Positions 35,140 through 46,000 of a DNA stretch of 64,000 bases are shown here, piece after piece. The notes beneath the pieces were generated by a model. That model was not told where the DNA came from and searched no databases. It was given only the letters and a program-made list of their open reading frames with translations. Every line of letters begins with the position of its first letter. Within the stretch, counting starts at the first letter, position 1. A program made the position numbers and the translations under genes. The stretch is taken from assembly GCA_028641055.1 (NCBI GenBank), contig CM054060.1:61471371-61535370 (forward strand), in the 5' to 3' direction. This DNA comes from Alopecurus myosuroides. Lineage: Eukaryota > Streptophyta > Magnoliopsida > Poales > Poaceae.

Positions 35140-35889
35140 GTTGGCGCCCACCGTGGGGCCCGTGATGTCAGGCGTTACGTTTCGATCGGGGATACTTGGT
35201 GGAATCGGCAGTACGATAACTGTCGGAAGCTTGGAATTCGATGACTACGTCGGGCGCTTCCTCGACAACGGATCGTATATGCCAGCACGGAAACACCTGG
35301 TAAGTGCCTGCATTTTACCGATTGGGTCTGCAAATATCTTTATCGGATTAACCGCAGAGGCAATGGGATTCTGTGGTGGAAGCAAATTTATCCCACCCGC
35401 CCTATACCAAGTTGAAGAAAACTATGATACCGGATTCTGCTCAGATCGCCAATACCCCGCTGAAATTGTTGCCTCCTCGGAGATGCCCGCAATCAGATCT
35501 CACTTTATTGGCGTGGTGCAGTCCGAGGTCGCTGAAAACACGGATGAAAATAACCCCGTGGAAGAGGTAGACGAAAACAATCCCAAAATTCAAGTGGAAG
35601 ATCCGACACCCGTCAATGAGACGAGGAACTCGGAAGCCGACTCTATGTTAGCTGCCTTAGAGGCAAGATTAGAGTCGAAACCCAGATCTGAAGACATAGA
35701 TTCCGAAGATGAAGATGAAGATGCTTTCGAGAGAAAGGTCAAATCTATGCAGGGGAATTTCCATGAAGTGCTTATGCCGAAACCGAAAACTCGGATGCCG
35801 GAGACGATGAAGACCCCAAAACACCTCCGCCAGATGAGGAAAGAGAGGACGGTGAAACCAGTCCAATTTACCCCGATGTCAAGGAATTG
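35099..35889 (+). pseudogene. Outer Gypsy gag leader, part 1
   Basis: The frame opens at an ATG inside the 5' LTR and passes the primer site as QLAPTVGP. It then encodes a hydrophobic/acidic leader with EAMGFCGGSKFIPP and an acidic stretch (EDIDSEDEDEDAFERKV) before the inner element interrupts it at 35889/35890. It resumes at 48732 in a lysine-rich, coiled-coil-like stretch. This leader precedes the gag domain in both nested elements. Its function is unknown to me. Confidence 0.65.
35142..35158 (+). other. Outer Gypsy primer-binding site
   Basis: TGGCGCCCACCGTGGGG begins two bases after the LTR end. In the gag frame it is read as part of QLAPTVGP. Confidence 0.8.
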
Positions 35890-36382
35890 TGACGAAGGCA
35901 TGGATCCTGGACCCCGCGGGTAAGGACACCCCATCTCAGGCCCAAGGTTAAGGCCCAAGAAGAGGAGCCTTTGGAGTATTCTAGAAGGCCCACGTGAAGC
36001 CCACCCGCACTAGCTTGCGGGTTAAGTTTGGAAACTTGTAACCGACGTAGGGTTAGAATTCGAGTCCTCTCCGGGTAAGGTTTGAGACCTGGCCACCTAT
36101 ATAAGGCCAGGAGAGCCACCGGTAGAGGACCAAGCAACACCGCAACACCAAAACCCTGAGTTTGAGATCATACTCTCGACTCGAGCCATCACCATTGTAA
36201 CCGATCTTTTCGACTAATACAGATCGACAGAGGCAGGAGTAAGGGTTTTACCTCTACGAGGGCCCTGACCCTGGGTAAATCTCGCCCCCTGTCTAGCCGA
36301 CGATTCCACCAGCGCTCATGAGTTCTCCTAGTCAAAACCCGATAGGGTCACCTAAGGGATTTGTAGAGTCAGAGATTCGACA
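35890..36382 (+). repeat. Inner Gypsy 5' LTR (493 bp)
   Basis: TG...CA ends; CTATATAAGGCC promoter box at about 36100. The ATG at 36318 that opens gag lies in its last 65 bp. Confidence 0.93.
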
Positions 36383-38749
36383 ATTGGCGCCGACCGTGGG
36401 GACGACGGGCGCTGGATCACCGGCATCTTCGGCTTCATCGACAACCCACTCCCGTTGGAAACCATCGACTACGGTTCCGAACAATCCTATACGGATCGGA
36501 TCTGTCGTGGTCACACCTCACTCGCCGGAATCACGCCCGGTATTCGAGGATCTGGAGAAGAGCGTCACCTTGACGTTCGGGAGCCTGAAATTCGTGACCA
36601 ACAGGGACGGGATCCTCCACTTCTCGGATGAATCAGAAACTGAATCTGGAGCTGTCGACTCGCGCCGTCATCTGGAGAAAAGCGGCGATTCCATCCGCTT
36701 CAACGCCAACGACTATCATACCCTCTCGACAGAGGAACCATCAAGAATTCAAAGGAACTTTCGATCTACGCCTAGGACGCACGAGCCTCGACTGGCTCAA
36801 GTATGCATGGCAGGGTCGGAACAAGCCTCGGAAACGGAACATAGCGCGGCAGAGCGCAACATAATCGGCGTCTCACGGGAATCTTGGAACCGAGCGAAGG
36901 AGGCTATGCGAACGAGCAAGCCACCCGCAGCCGGGGCTTCACACGAAGACATGGTTGCCTACCACTATCACCTAGTGAGAGCAGCCACGACCATCAAAGA
37001 CGCTCGGATAGATCTGGCCCGCCGAAGAAGAGCGGCGGATGAGTCGAGCCAAAGGCGAGCCGGACTGTCCATAACACCCTCGGTCGAAACCCGACCCGCG
37101 AGGAAGGGGCACGCATCTACATCCAGGAACAATGAGTCCCTAGCCGGAACCAGCAGATCGATCACTCCTTCTCTCATGCGAGTCGATGGCGACGGCAATG
37201 TCTACCCGCAAACTCCCGCTGCCGCGGTTCTAGCCGCAGCAACTTACATGCAGATGAATCAACCGACGGAAAGTGACCCTCGGGCGGAACAGTATAAACA
37301 AGTACGCAAGGGATTAGGGCTGGCAGCCGCAAGGCTCGCCGCCTATGATCGAAAGAAGGCCGCAGAGCAGCTGGAGAAGGAACTGGAGAAGGAGAAAGAG
37401 AAGGATAGGGAGGCAACCCGCAAACATAGGAGCACCTCGCCAAGAAGGGATAGATCGCCACGTCGTGGCCGAGGAAAAGAAGCACGGCGCCGTGATGACA
37501 GTCGAAGCAGCAGCGAAGGCAGTCCGAGAGACAAAGCTCGCGGCATCACAGCAGCCGCTCGCGAAAGCGAAGCAAGGAGCCAAGGAAGGACGCCGACCGC
37601 GATCGGCCAGGACATGACGCGCGATTGGACATCGCACAAAATAAAGTAGATAAAGCGAGAGCTTCGCAATATCGCGGGCGCTCTTCATCTAGCTCGTCGG
37701 ATGACGAAACCTGCGGTGCGCTCTGCTTCACCCGCAGCATCCGCAAAGCACCTCTACCCAGGACATTCAAGCTCAGCACGGAGGTGACAAAGTACGACGG
37801 CTCACTCGAGCCTTTTCAATGGCTAAGCGATTACCTCACGGCAGTAAAATGCCAACGTGGAAACAAGAACACAGCTATGCAATACCTCAATTTGCATCTC
37901 GTTGGCGTGGCCCGCAGCTGGCTGGAAAGAAGACCAAGATCTTGTTATGCATCATGGGATGACTTGCACCGCGACTTTTGCAAAAATTTCCAGTCGACCT
38001 ACAAGAGGTCGGCCACCATTGAAGAACTGCGAGCATGCAAGCAGAAAAGCGGTGAGTCTACCCGCGAATATATCCAACGGTGGACCACACTCAGGAACAC
38101 TGCGGGAACCATCTCGGAAGAAGTGGCGATTGAGGCCTTTGCGAAAGGCGCCCGAAGAACTGCTTTCAGAGAAGAACTAGGCAGGGCTGCACCCAAAACT
38201 ATTGGAGAACTAATGATCATAGCCGAAAAGTGGGCTAACAGAGAAGACGCAGTGCGCAACGAAAGGGCATCATCACCTGCGCACGATGAAGACCGTCATG
38301 GCCGGAGGAAAAGGAGGAAATATTACGATCACGAGGACCGAGAGGAGTTGGTAGCGGCGGAATTCACGCGAAGCCGCGACTCCGGTCGCCGTGGGAATCG
38401 CGAGTGGAGACCAAAGGCTGAAGAAAAATCACCCGAGGAAGACCTCGATGGATACTGCTCGCTACATCTATTTACAGATAAGCGCACGGGCAAAACTAAG
38501 GCAACACACCTTCTTAAGGATTGCCGAAAGTTTATTGATATCTCAGAAGCACTCGCCAGAAAAAGATCTGCAGACACTCAAAATTACCCACCGCTTCCAG
38601 GAGGAGGCCACCAAGGATTCCAGCCGCCACAACCCCTACCTCCACCAGCAAATCCAAACATGGCATTAGCTGCGCTACCCGCACCACCTGCACAGAACTC
38701 CGGGGCCAATGCGTACCCGAATCCAGCAGGGCAACTCGCGATGATCTAG
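36318..38749 (+). pseudogene. Inner Gypsy gag with N-terminal leader, one frameshift
   Basis: The leader frame (36318-37649) starts in the LTR and is Ser/Arg/Glu-rich at its end (KEKDREATRKHRSTSPRRDRS). The gag domain lies in another frame, about 37625-38749: FKLSTEVTKYDGSLEPFQWLSDY, a capsid-like region with GVARSWLERRP, FQSTYKRSATIEELRACKQ, then a CxxH...HxxxxC knuckle (YCSLHLF, THLLKDCRK). A one-base change near 37600-37650 must separate the two parts. A TAG at 38747-38749 ends the frame, although related sequence continues beyond it (QLCMAVQ, ITFSMKDHP), consistent with CAG changed to TAG. Gag packages element RNA in cytoplasmic particles. Confidence 0.8.
36385..36401 (+). other. Inner Gypsy primer-binding site
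   Basis: TGGCGCCGACCGTGGGG begins two bases after the LTR end and differs from the outer element's site by one base. The gag frame reads it as RQLAPTVGT. Confidence 0.8.
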
Positions 38750-39531
38750 AAGGTATGTCCATCCCGCAGACCTCAAAAGACTAACACGAGGCAATTGTGC
38801 ATGGCTGTGCAGACACCGCCAACAAAAATAGAGTACTTGAAGATGGCAGACCAGCCGATAACATTCTCGATGAAGGACCACCCGCCACGAGTCTATCGAC
38901 CAGGACACGCCGCCCTTGTCATCCAAGTACAAATTGACAACTATGACTTGGCCCGCGTATCATGGATGGTGGCAGTGGCATCAACATTATCTACGCGGAT
39001 ACACTCCGTCGGATGAACAGGAACTTGGACGGCCTCCAGGAATCAGAAACATCCTTCCACGGGATAGTTCCAGGAAAGGCAATCCGTCCACTCGGAACAA
39101 TCAACCTAGAAGTTGTGCTGGGCACTAAGAGCAACTACAGAAGAGAATTCATCGACTTCGAAGTCGTCGATTGGCCTTCACAGTACCACGCCATTCTTGG
39201 TCGAACAGCGTTCGCCAGATTCATGGAAGTACCGCACTACGCCTGCCTGAAGCTCAAATTACCTGGAGAATATGGCGTAATCACCATCGACGGAGACTTT
39301 CAGAAATCCAACAAGTGCGACATTGAATTCAATGAGATCGCAAAATCTTTCGGGATGCAAGAAGAGCTTCAAGAGCTGGCAAAAACCACGGATCACTCCG
39401 TGATGCCCCTCACGAAGAAAAACGCGCCTGAACTGGAGTTCAGCGCTAACAGTGACACCCAAAAGCATCAAGTGCCCCCGACAGATTCTGCGAAGACAGC
39501 GATAGTCTCCACCACCCTTCCGCAAGCATAG
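38750..39531 (+). pseudogene. Inner Gypsy protease region, broken
   Basis: Aspartic protease that would cut the polyprotein. Before 38960 the family sequence (ITFSMKDHPPRVYRPGHAA) is in one frame. The catalytic stretch MDGGSGINIIYADTLRRM at 38962 is in another, so one base was lost just before it. The domain then runs open through YHAILGRTAFARFM and a poorly conserved tail to a TAG at 39529-39531. That TAG sits exactly where the outer element also has one. Confidence 0.8.
39529..39531 (+). other. In-frame UAG between protease and RT (inner element)
   Basis: Protease and RT are in the same frame, separated only by this codon. It is followed by GAAAGCGCGCTC and then LLREYWEIFAW. The outer element has the same UAG and the same next 12 bases at 51649-51651. 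Confidence 0.7.
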
Positions 39532-41640
39532 GAAAGCGCGCTCGTCGAACTCCTCCGTGAGTACTGGGAAATTTTCGCCTGGCAGCCATCAGATATGCCA
39601 GGAATACCCAGGGAGTTTGACGAGCACTCACTCGAAGTCTTTCCAGATGCCAAACCTATCAAACAAACTACTCGACGATTTTCAGAACCCAAGCAGAAGG
39701 CGCTTGGAGAAGAAGTAAACAGATTGCTAGCAGCAAAATTCATCAGGGAGATCAAGATATCCACTTGGTTAGCAAACCCGGTGTTGGTCCCCAAAAAGAA
39801 CACGGACATCCTTCGAGTATGCATCGACTACACGTCGTTAAACAAGCACTGTCCCAAGGATAACTTTCCCCTCCCGCGAATCGACCAGATCGTGGACTCT
39901 ACGGCAGGCTGTCAACGCCTATCCTTCCTGAACGCCTATTCGGGATATAATCAGATCCGGATGAAACGGGAGGACGAAGAAAAGACAGCATTCATCACAC
40001 CACACGGTGTATACTGCTACACGACAATGCCCTTCGGGCTCAAGACCGCAAGCGCAACATACCAGCGCTGCATGCAAAAATGCCTCGCCAAGCTCATTGG
40101 CAAGAATGTACAAGTGTACGTTGACGACATAGTCATCAAGACTCGAGTTGAGAGCACACTCCTCGAGGATATTAGAGAAACATCCGACGCCCTCAACGCA
40201 TACAGGATCAAGCTCAATCTGACAAAATGCGTCTTCGGCGTTCCAGCAGGGAAACTTCTCGGGTACCTGGTATCCGCCAGAGGCATCGAAGCCAACCCAG
40301 AGAAAATACAAGCAATCTTGACAATGAAGGAGCCAACCAATCTACGCGGAGTCCAACAGCTCGCAGGGCGACTAGCCGTCCTGAGCAGGTTCATCGCACG
40401 ATTGGGAGAGCAAGCGTTACCCTTCTACAAACTGCTGAAGAAGACAGACAAATTCGAGTGGACACCAGAAGCTAAGCAAGCATTCGCGGACTTAAAGCGA
40501 TCGCTGCAAAGCAGGCGAGTCCTTGCAACACCACAAGAAAGGGAGCCACTCTACTTGTACCTAGCCGCCACAAACCAAGTCTTCAACACAGCAATCGTAG
40601 TCGAACGACCTGAGGAGGGCAAAGCGTACGGAGTTCAGCGACCAATCTATTACATCAGCGAAGTGCTCTCGCCATGCAAGCAACGATATCCTCATTACCA
40701 GAAGCTCGCATATGGAGTTGTTCTTACAGCCCGAAAGCTCAAGCACTACTTCCAGGAACACGCCATCACAGTGTTTAATGATGCATCACTCGGGACAATC
40801 ATGAACAACCCCATGGCATCCGGAAGAATAGCCAAATGGAGCATCGAGTTGGGCGCTTGGGACATCACTTATGCAGGACGCAACGCAGTCAAATCCCAGG
40901 TACTCGTGGAATTCATAAGCGAGTGGACAGAGCTACAAACGCCAGGACCGCCTGAGTACACGAGCAACTGGATAATGTACTTTGACGGGTCCAAACGAAA
41001 TGAAGGAGCAGGAGCTGAAATTGTCCTCATATCGCCTAGGGGATATAAGCTGCAATACGTCCTACGATTGGACTTTCCACCCGATGATCCGGCATCAAAC
41101 AATGACGCAGAATATGAAGCTCTGTTGCATGGGATGAAGATGGCAGTCTCCTGTGGAGCCACCCGATTAATGATCTACGGCGACTCCAATCTCATCGTAC
41201 AACAAACAATGAAAGAATGCGACGCAGTTGCCGAAAACATGGTCGCATATCGCGACATGTACAACCTACTCGAAGGAAACTTCAAGGGATGCGAGCTGAA
41301 GCACATTGCGAGATCCAGCAATGAAGAAGCAGATAAATTGGCAAACATGGGTTCTACAAACACACTCATACCGCCAGGAATATATTTCGAGAGGATGACC
41401 AAGCGCTCTGTCAAAGTCAAAAAAGCTGCAGGAACACCCACAACACAAGAAACAGAGGTCAGCCCGCAAGTCGCCATCATCGAGCTTATTCATAACATTT
41501 CACGACAGGTTTTTCTGGTCGAGCCAGTCTGGACGCAGAAATACCTCGACTACCTGTCCACCAAACAGCTCCCGGCAGATCCTCGCGAGGCTCGACAGAT
41601 AATCAGACGCAGTAAATCCTTTCGGGTAATCAACGGATAA
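39532..41640 (+). CDS. Inner Gypsy reverse transcriptase with two RNase H domains
   Basis: About 700 codons are open from the UAG at 39529 to a TAA at 41638. RT shows WLANPVLVPKKN, CIDYTSLNKHCPKDNFPLPRID, FGLKTASATYQRCM and VYVDDIVIKT with both catalytic Asp. The first RNase H follows (PFYKLLKKTDKFEWTPEA; YYISEVLSPCKQRYPHYQKL), and then a second, archaeal-type one (WIMYFDGSKRNEGAGAEIV; NDAEYEALLHGMKMA; YGDSNLIVQQ). A paired RNase H is the mark of the Tat lineage. It would copy element RNA and remove the template. The TAA replaces one codon (GxLYK) before integrase, so a full pol cannot form without suppression. The first catalytic region reads LNAYSGYNQI where LDAYSGY is usual; this Asp-to-Asn change may itself disable the enzyme. 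Confidence 0.88.
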   Translation, partial: ESALVELLREYWEIFAWQPSDMPGIPREFDEHSLEVFPDAKPIKQTTRRFSEPKQKALGEEVNRLLAAKFIREIKISTWLANPVLVPKKNTDILRVCIDYTSLNKHCPKDNFPLPRIDQIVDSTAGCQRLSFLNAYSGYNQIRMKREDEEKTAFITPHGVYCYTTMPFGLKTASATYQRCMQKCLAKLIGKNVQVYVDDIVIKTRVESTLLEDIRETSDALNAYRIKLNLTKCVFGVPAGKLLGYLVSARGIEANPEKIQAILTMKEPTNLRGVQQLAGRLAVLSRFIARLGEQALPFYKLLKKTDKFEWTPEAKQAFADLKRSLQSRRVLATPQEREPLYLYLAATNQVFNTAIVVERPEEGKAYGVQRPIYYISEVLSPCKQRYPHYQKLAYGVVLTARKLKHYFQEHAITVFNDASLGTIMNNPMASGRIAKWSIELGAWDITYAGRNAVKSQVLVEFISEWTELQTPGPPEYTSNWIMYFDGSKRNEGAGAEIVLISPRGYKLQYVLRLDFPPDDPASNNDAEYEALLHGMKMAVSCGATRLMIYGDSNLIVQQTMKECDAVAENMVAYRDMYNLLEGNFKGCELKHIARSSNEEADKLANMGSTNTLIPPGIYFERMTKRSVKVKKAAGTPTTQETEVSPQVAIIELIHNISRQVFLVEPVWTQKYLDYLSTKQLPADPREARQIIRRSKSFRVING

Positions 41641-42765
41641 TTATACAAGCAAAGCATCTCAGGTATACTTCAGCGCTGCATCGCACCCGAAGATGGCAAA
41701 GAGTTACTCCAGGACATCCACCAAGGAGACTGTGGGCATCACGCTAGCTGGAAAGCAATCATGGGAAAAGCCTTCCGAGCGGGATTCTATTGGCTCACAG
41801 CAGCCACCGACGCAAAGGAGCTAGTCGAACGATGCGATGCTTGCTAGCGATTCGCACCAAGACCACATGCACCTTCTACGGAACTGCACATGATACCCAT
41901 CGTCTGGCCCTTTGCGCAATGGGGGCTAGACATGGTAGGACCATTACGCAAGTCCACACCAGGTGGATATACACACTTGCTGGTCGCAGTCGACAAATTT
42001 ACCAAATGGATCGAGGCTATGCCAGTAACTTCGGTTAGTGCCCAATGCGCAGTCAAGTTCCTCGACTCCATCGTATGCAGATTCGGGGTACCACACGACA
42101 TCATTACAGACAATGGCACAAACTTCACAGCAAAGGAAACACAACAGTTCTGCGAGGAAAAGGGCATCAACTTCAAGTTTGCTTCAGTTGCCCACCCGTA
42201 AACGAACGGACAAGTCAAAAGATCCAACGGCTTAGTTTCAGCTGGAATCAAGAAACGTCTACTCGATCGTCTGCACCCAGCAGCCGGACATTGGGCCGAA
42301 GAGTTACCCTCCGTGCTATGGAGCCTCCGCACAACTCCAAACCGATCCACAAACTACACGCCATTTTTCATGGTATACGGGGCAGAGGCAGTCCTTCCCG
42401 AGGATGTTCGGTTCAGCGCCCCACGAGTTGTGGCTTACAGCGAAGAAACCTCAAACAGGGCACTCGCGGAAGATATGGATGCACTCGATGAGATGCGCGA
42501 TATAGCGCTCGCAAGATCCGCAGTATATCAACAATCACTGCGAAACTATCATAGTCGCCGTATACGCCACAGAGCATTCGCGGTTGGAGATCTAGTGTTG
42601 CGACTCAAGCAGAAGGAAGGACACAAGCTCGAGCCACCATGGGAAGGACCCTTCATCATACACGAAGTCATCCCAGGTGGAGCCTACAGGCTGAAGAATC
42701 CATCGACTGGAGGAATCTATTCCAACCCTTGGAATATCGCACACCTCCGCAAATTTTATCCCTAG
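41641..42765 (+). pseudogene. Inner Gypsy integrase with stop codons
   Basis: The frame runs on from RT: HHCC zinc domain (DIHQGDCGHHASWKAI; ELVERCDAC), core (FAQWGLDMVGPL; DKFTKWIEAMPV; FGVPHDIITDNGTNFTAKE) and a C-terminal chromatin/DNA-binding tail (GDLVLRLKQKEGHKLEPPWEGPF; YSNPWNIAHLRKFYP). Stops lie at 41638-41640, 41845-41847 (after CDAC, where Gln is usual) and 42199-42201 (in AHP.TNGQ, where Gln is usual); the last two fit C-to-T changes of CAG or CAA. The last frame ends properly at 42765. Confidence 0.85.
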
Positions 42766-43044
42766 ATTTACATGTTCTCACAACAAATAAGTCTATACTA
42801 GCCACTCCTGTAGCCCGAATACATGAATTCTCAGTCATAGCAATAAAATACATGGTTTCTCAACCATATTTACTCGAAGATTATTCATTCTTACATGCTA
42901 AATAGTTACAGGTACACATCCCATAAACACACGGGGGCTACGCCTACAACTAAGCATCACGAGAAAATTTATACACACGAGGTTACACACCTTACAACAG
43001 TTTTTACAAACTATACAGCATCACAGAATGTCCACATTCAACAA

Positions 43045-46000
43045 TCAATCATGGCGATAAGCATTCTCAGTCGCCAACACTCTATCTACTTCCTCAGAGG
43101 TTAGTCGAATGATTTTCTCCGCTGCAGGACGAACAACATCGTAGTGCGGAGAAATATCATCGATTGGACCATTTGGAAGACTAGCTACGGAGTTAAAATT
43201 TATCTCAGGATGCCATATTCGGACAAAGGAGAGAGCCACCACCGCGCCGCAAGTCATCTAATTGCGCACACACTCGCGTATTTCTCCCTCTTGCCCGAAA
43301 AGCCCGAGAAGATAGCTCCAGTCTTCAGGACCCCTTTCCAGCGGATAGAATGCCGCGTTCATCGCGATCAAAACCTCGTGAAAAGAACTCACGAGAACTT
43401 TTACCTGGGAAACACGGAACTTCAAAGTAGCCAACACAAAGCCTCGGCTGCGATCAGACCAAAAATTATTCGCATGAGGCCTTGAGCTGCTAGCTTCTTG
43501 AAGAATGTGGTTTTCTACCCACTGTTTTTCCTCCCTATCATCCGGTTTAACAACTGAAGAACAAATATGCGTGATTAGGTAAGGAAACAAGACAGAGAAG
43601 ACCTGGGGGCTGTATTACTTACACAGCAGTTCCCTAGCAAGGGAAGCCAACTTGTCCATCACAAACTGCTCGCGTTCAGTCGCCAGTTTTTGCTTGGACT
43701 TCGCCACATCGGCTACCCCACGCAACGCTTCCAGCCTGCGCTCACCATCGGCTACACGATCACGGAGACCCGCCAAAGTCCCAACAGCGGCAACAAGTGG
43801 ATCAGCTCGGGCAGCAGGTCCACTTGAGGGTTCTACGGCCACCTCGGCTACCTGAAGAGCAAAAAGAAGATTAAAGGAATAAGGTGCCCGACTCGAGATA
43901 TATTCACCACCTATTCAACAGGTGCTCGGGGGCTACTCCCACCGGGAGAAGACAAACAATTGCAAGAAGCATTTTCAGAAGAACACCTCGATTAAAGACA
44001 GTGAAAATACGGGAATACATCCCAAGGTTCATTACAATCAAGCTGGTAAAGCAAAAGAAATACAAGACTAAGAAGCTACAGTGGTGCTCCCACTCGCAGT
44101 AGTCGTCCCTCCCTTAAGTCGAGCAAACAGCTCAGACAGCTTCCGATCAAGGATGGCGGCTGGCTCGCCAAAACGAGAGAGCCGTACCTTTTTGCCCGTG
44201 GAGGGGTCGACTGGGAGATCCGAATAAGCCTCCTCCAAGCCGCTAACTCCATGCGCCAGCGCGAACTGGATGGCCGTCTTCGCCCCAGACTCCGACTGAG
44301 CAACCGCGTAGGCATCCAGGAGATTGCTCTCCGAGAAGATCTTCAGCAGGTCACCTAGCGCGGATGGAGAGGAAGCATTGACGAGAAGGCGACCATGCAG
44401 CTGCGTCAACACTTGAGTGGAGTTGCCAACCAAGGAGCAAATTCCTTCGGCATGCCTCCTGAGCTGGCCGAGGGAATCCGTCAGCGCGTCCACCCGCTGG
44501 ATTCCTGGAAGCTCCGGAGGAACACCCAGAAGACCTACAAAGAAGAAGAGCGTCAAAAATCAAGACAGCAGAAGACAAACTATAAACCCAAAATAACTCA
44601 CCCGCAAAGCGCCCGGCAAGGGGACGGATAAAATCGACAAGATCAGCATCCGCCTTGGTGCTGGCCGTCACCAACTTCTTCAAGGCATCTTGGGCAGAAG
44701 CAAGCTTCCCTTCAAGGTCAGCCAAAGACATGCGGGAGGATTCCATATCTTGGCGAACAGCCGCCAGCTCAGCCTCTAGAGCTATTGCCCGAGTAGAAGC
44801 ATCGTCCTTCTCGGTCTTCGAAAACTCAAGTTGAGCTGCACGACAATATCTATCAGAATCGAAGAACTAATGGGAAGGTGCAAACAGAAAAAGAAAGGGG
44901 GCTGAGCTTACTTCGAAGAAGCTCGTTTTTAGAAGTGAGTCGACTGCGCTCCGCTCGAAGGAACGAACAGTCAGATTCGGCAAGGACAACACGGCGCCCA
45001 ATCGCCGCAAGGGAGTCAATGAGCGACTGCAAGAAATTCAGAGATAGAGGAATTAGAAGAGAAGAATTGGAGCCTGTACCCGATTACAATCAATCGACTA
45101 CAGCCTCGGGGGCTACTTCCATCGGGAGCACTGCCGTGCACCCGATAAAATCAAGAAGAAGGAAAATACAGTTTTTGAGCCTGTAGCCGGTCACATGTGA
45201 TCGACTGCAGCCTCGGGGGCTACTCCCATCGGGAGCACTGTCGTGCACCCGATAAACAAATTAAAGACAAGTAACAGAATTTACCTGGCCCTTGGCACGG
45301 GAGAGGGGATCTGCGGAGCTACCCGACACCTCCTTTGAAGCTGAAGCTCCGGCAGCTAAACTAGGAGTTTCATGTTCCATAGTCGCCGCCTTGGGGGCTA
45401 CGCTGGGTGAATTCTGGACGATGCCTGCAGTGGGAGCCTCATCCGCAGCTCCTGCCTTACTCTTCCTTTCGGGAGGAAGAGAAGAGGCGTACCTGGGAGG
45501 ACTAATGGTTTGCAGGCTGCGACAAAAGACAAAGCGTCAACACAGATGCAAAGGAAAAACGTTCTACTAAGAACGAGGAGAAAAACTTACTCATCGTCTT
45601 CATCCTCATCTAGCATATCCACATTCCAGGCGGTCTGGATAACTGGGAATGAGGAGGAAGGGGCGCGCGTTTGCAGAGGAGTAGCGTGGATGGGCTCCTT
45701 CCCGGGCGACTCTTCCAAGGAGTTGTCCTTAGAAGTGGCCTCATCACCTTCTACCCGACGGCGTTTATACTGATCACCACCCGAGTCTCCTGCGTCATCC
45801 GAAGAATCTTGGTCGGAGCTCGAAGAAGCGTCGGCGACATTGGTGTCGGCTGGGGCATCCAAGTTACTCGCCAATAACTCCGAGGCCTCCGCCCCAGATA
45901 CAGGAGGGTAGCAGGTGGCCAGGGACAAACTCTATGGAAGAAGACAGAAGAACGCAAAGGAAAATTCAATCGACTGGAATTCAGAACAAGCAAGGAAATA

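Noticed and set aside
37600..37650. Programmed frameshift between gag leader and gag domain
   Set aside because: The frames overlap by only about 25 bases with no slippery heptamer that I can see, and the element has other small indels; simple decay is more likely.
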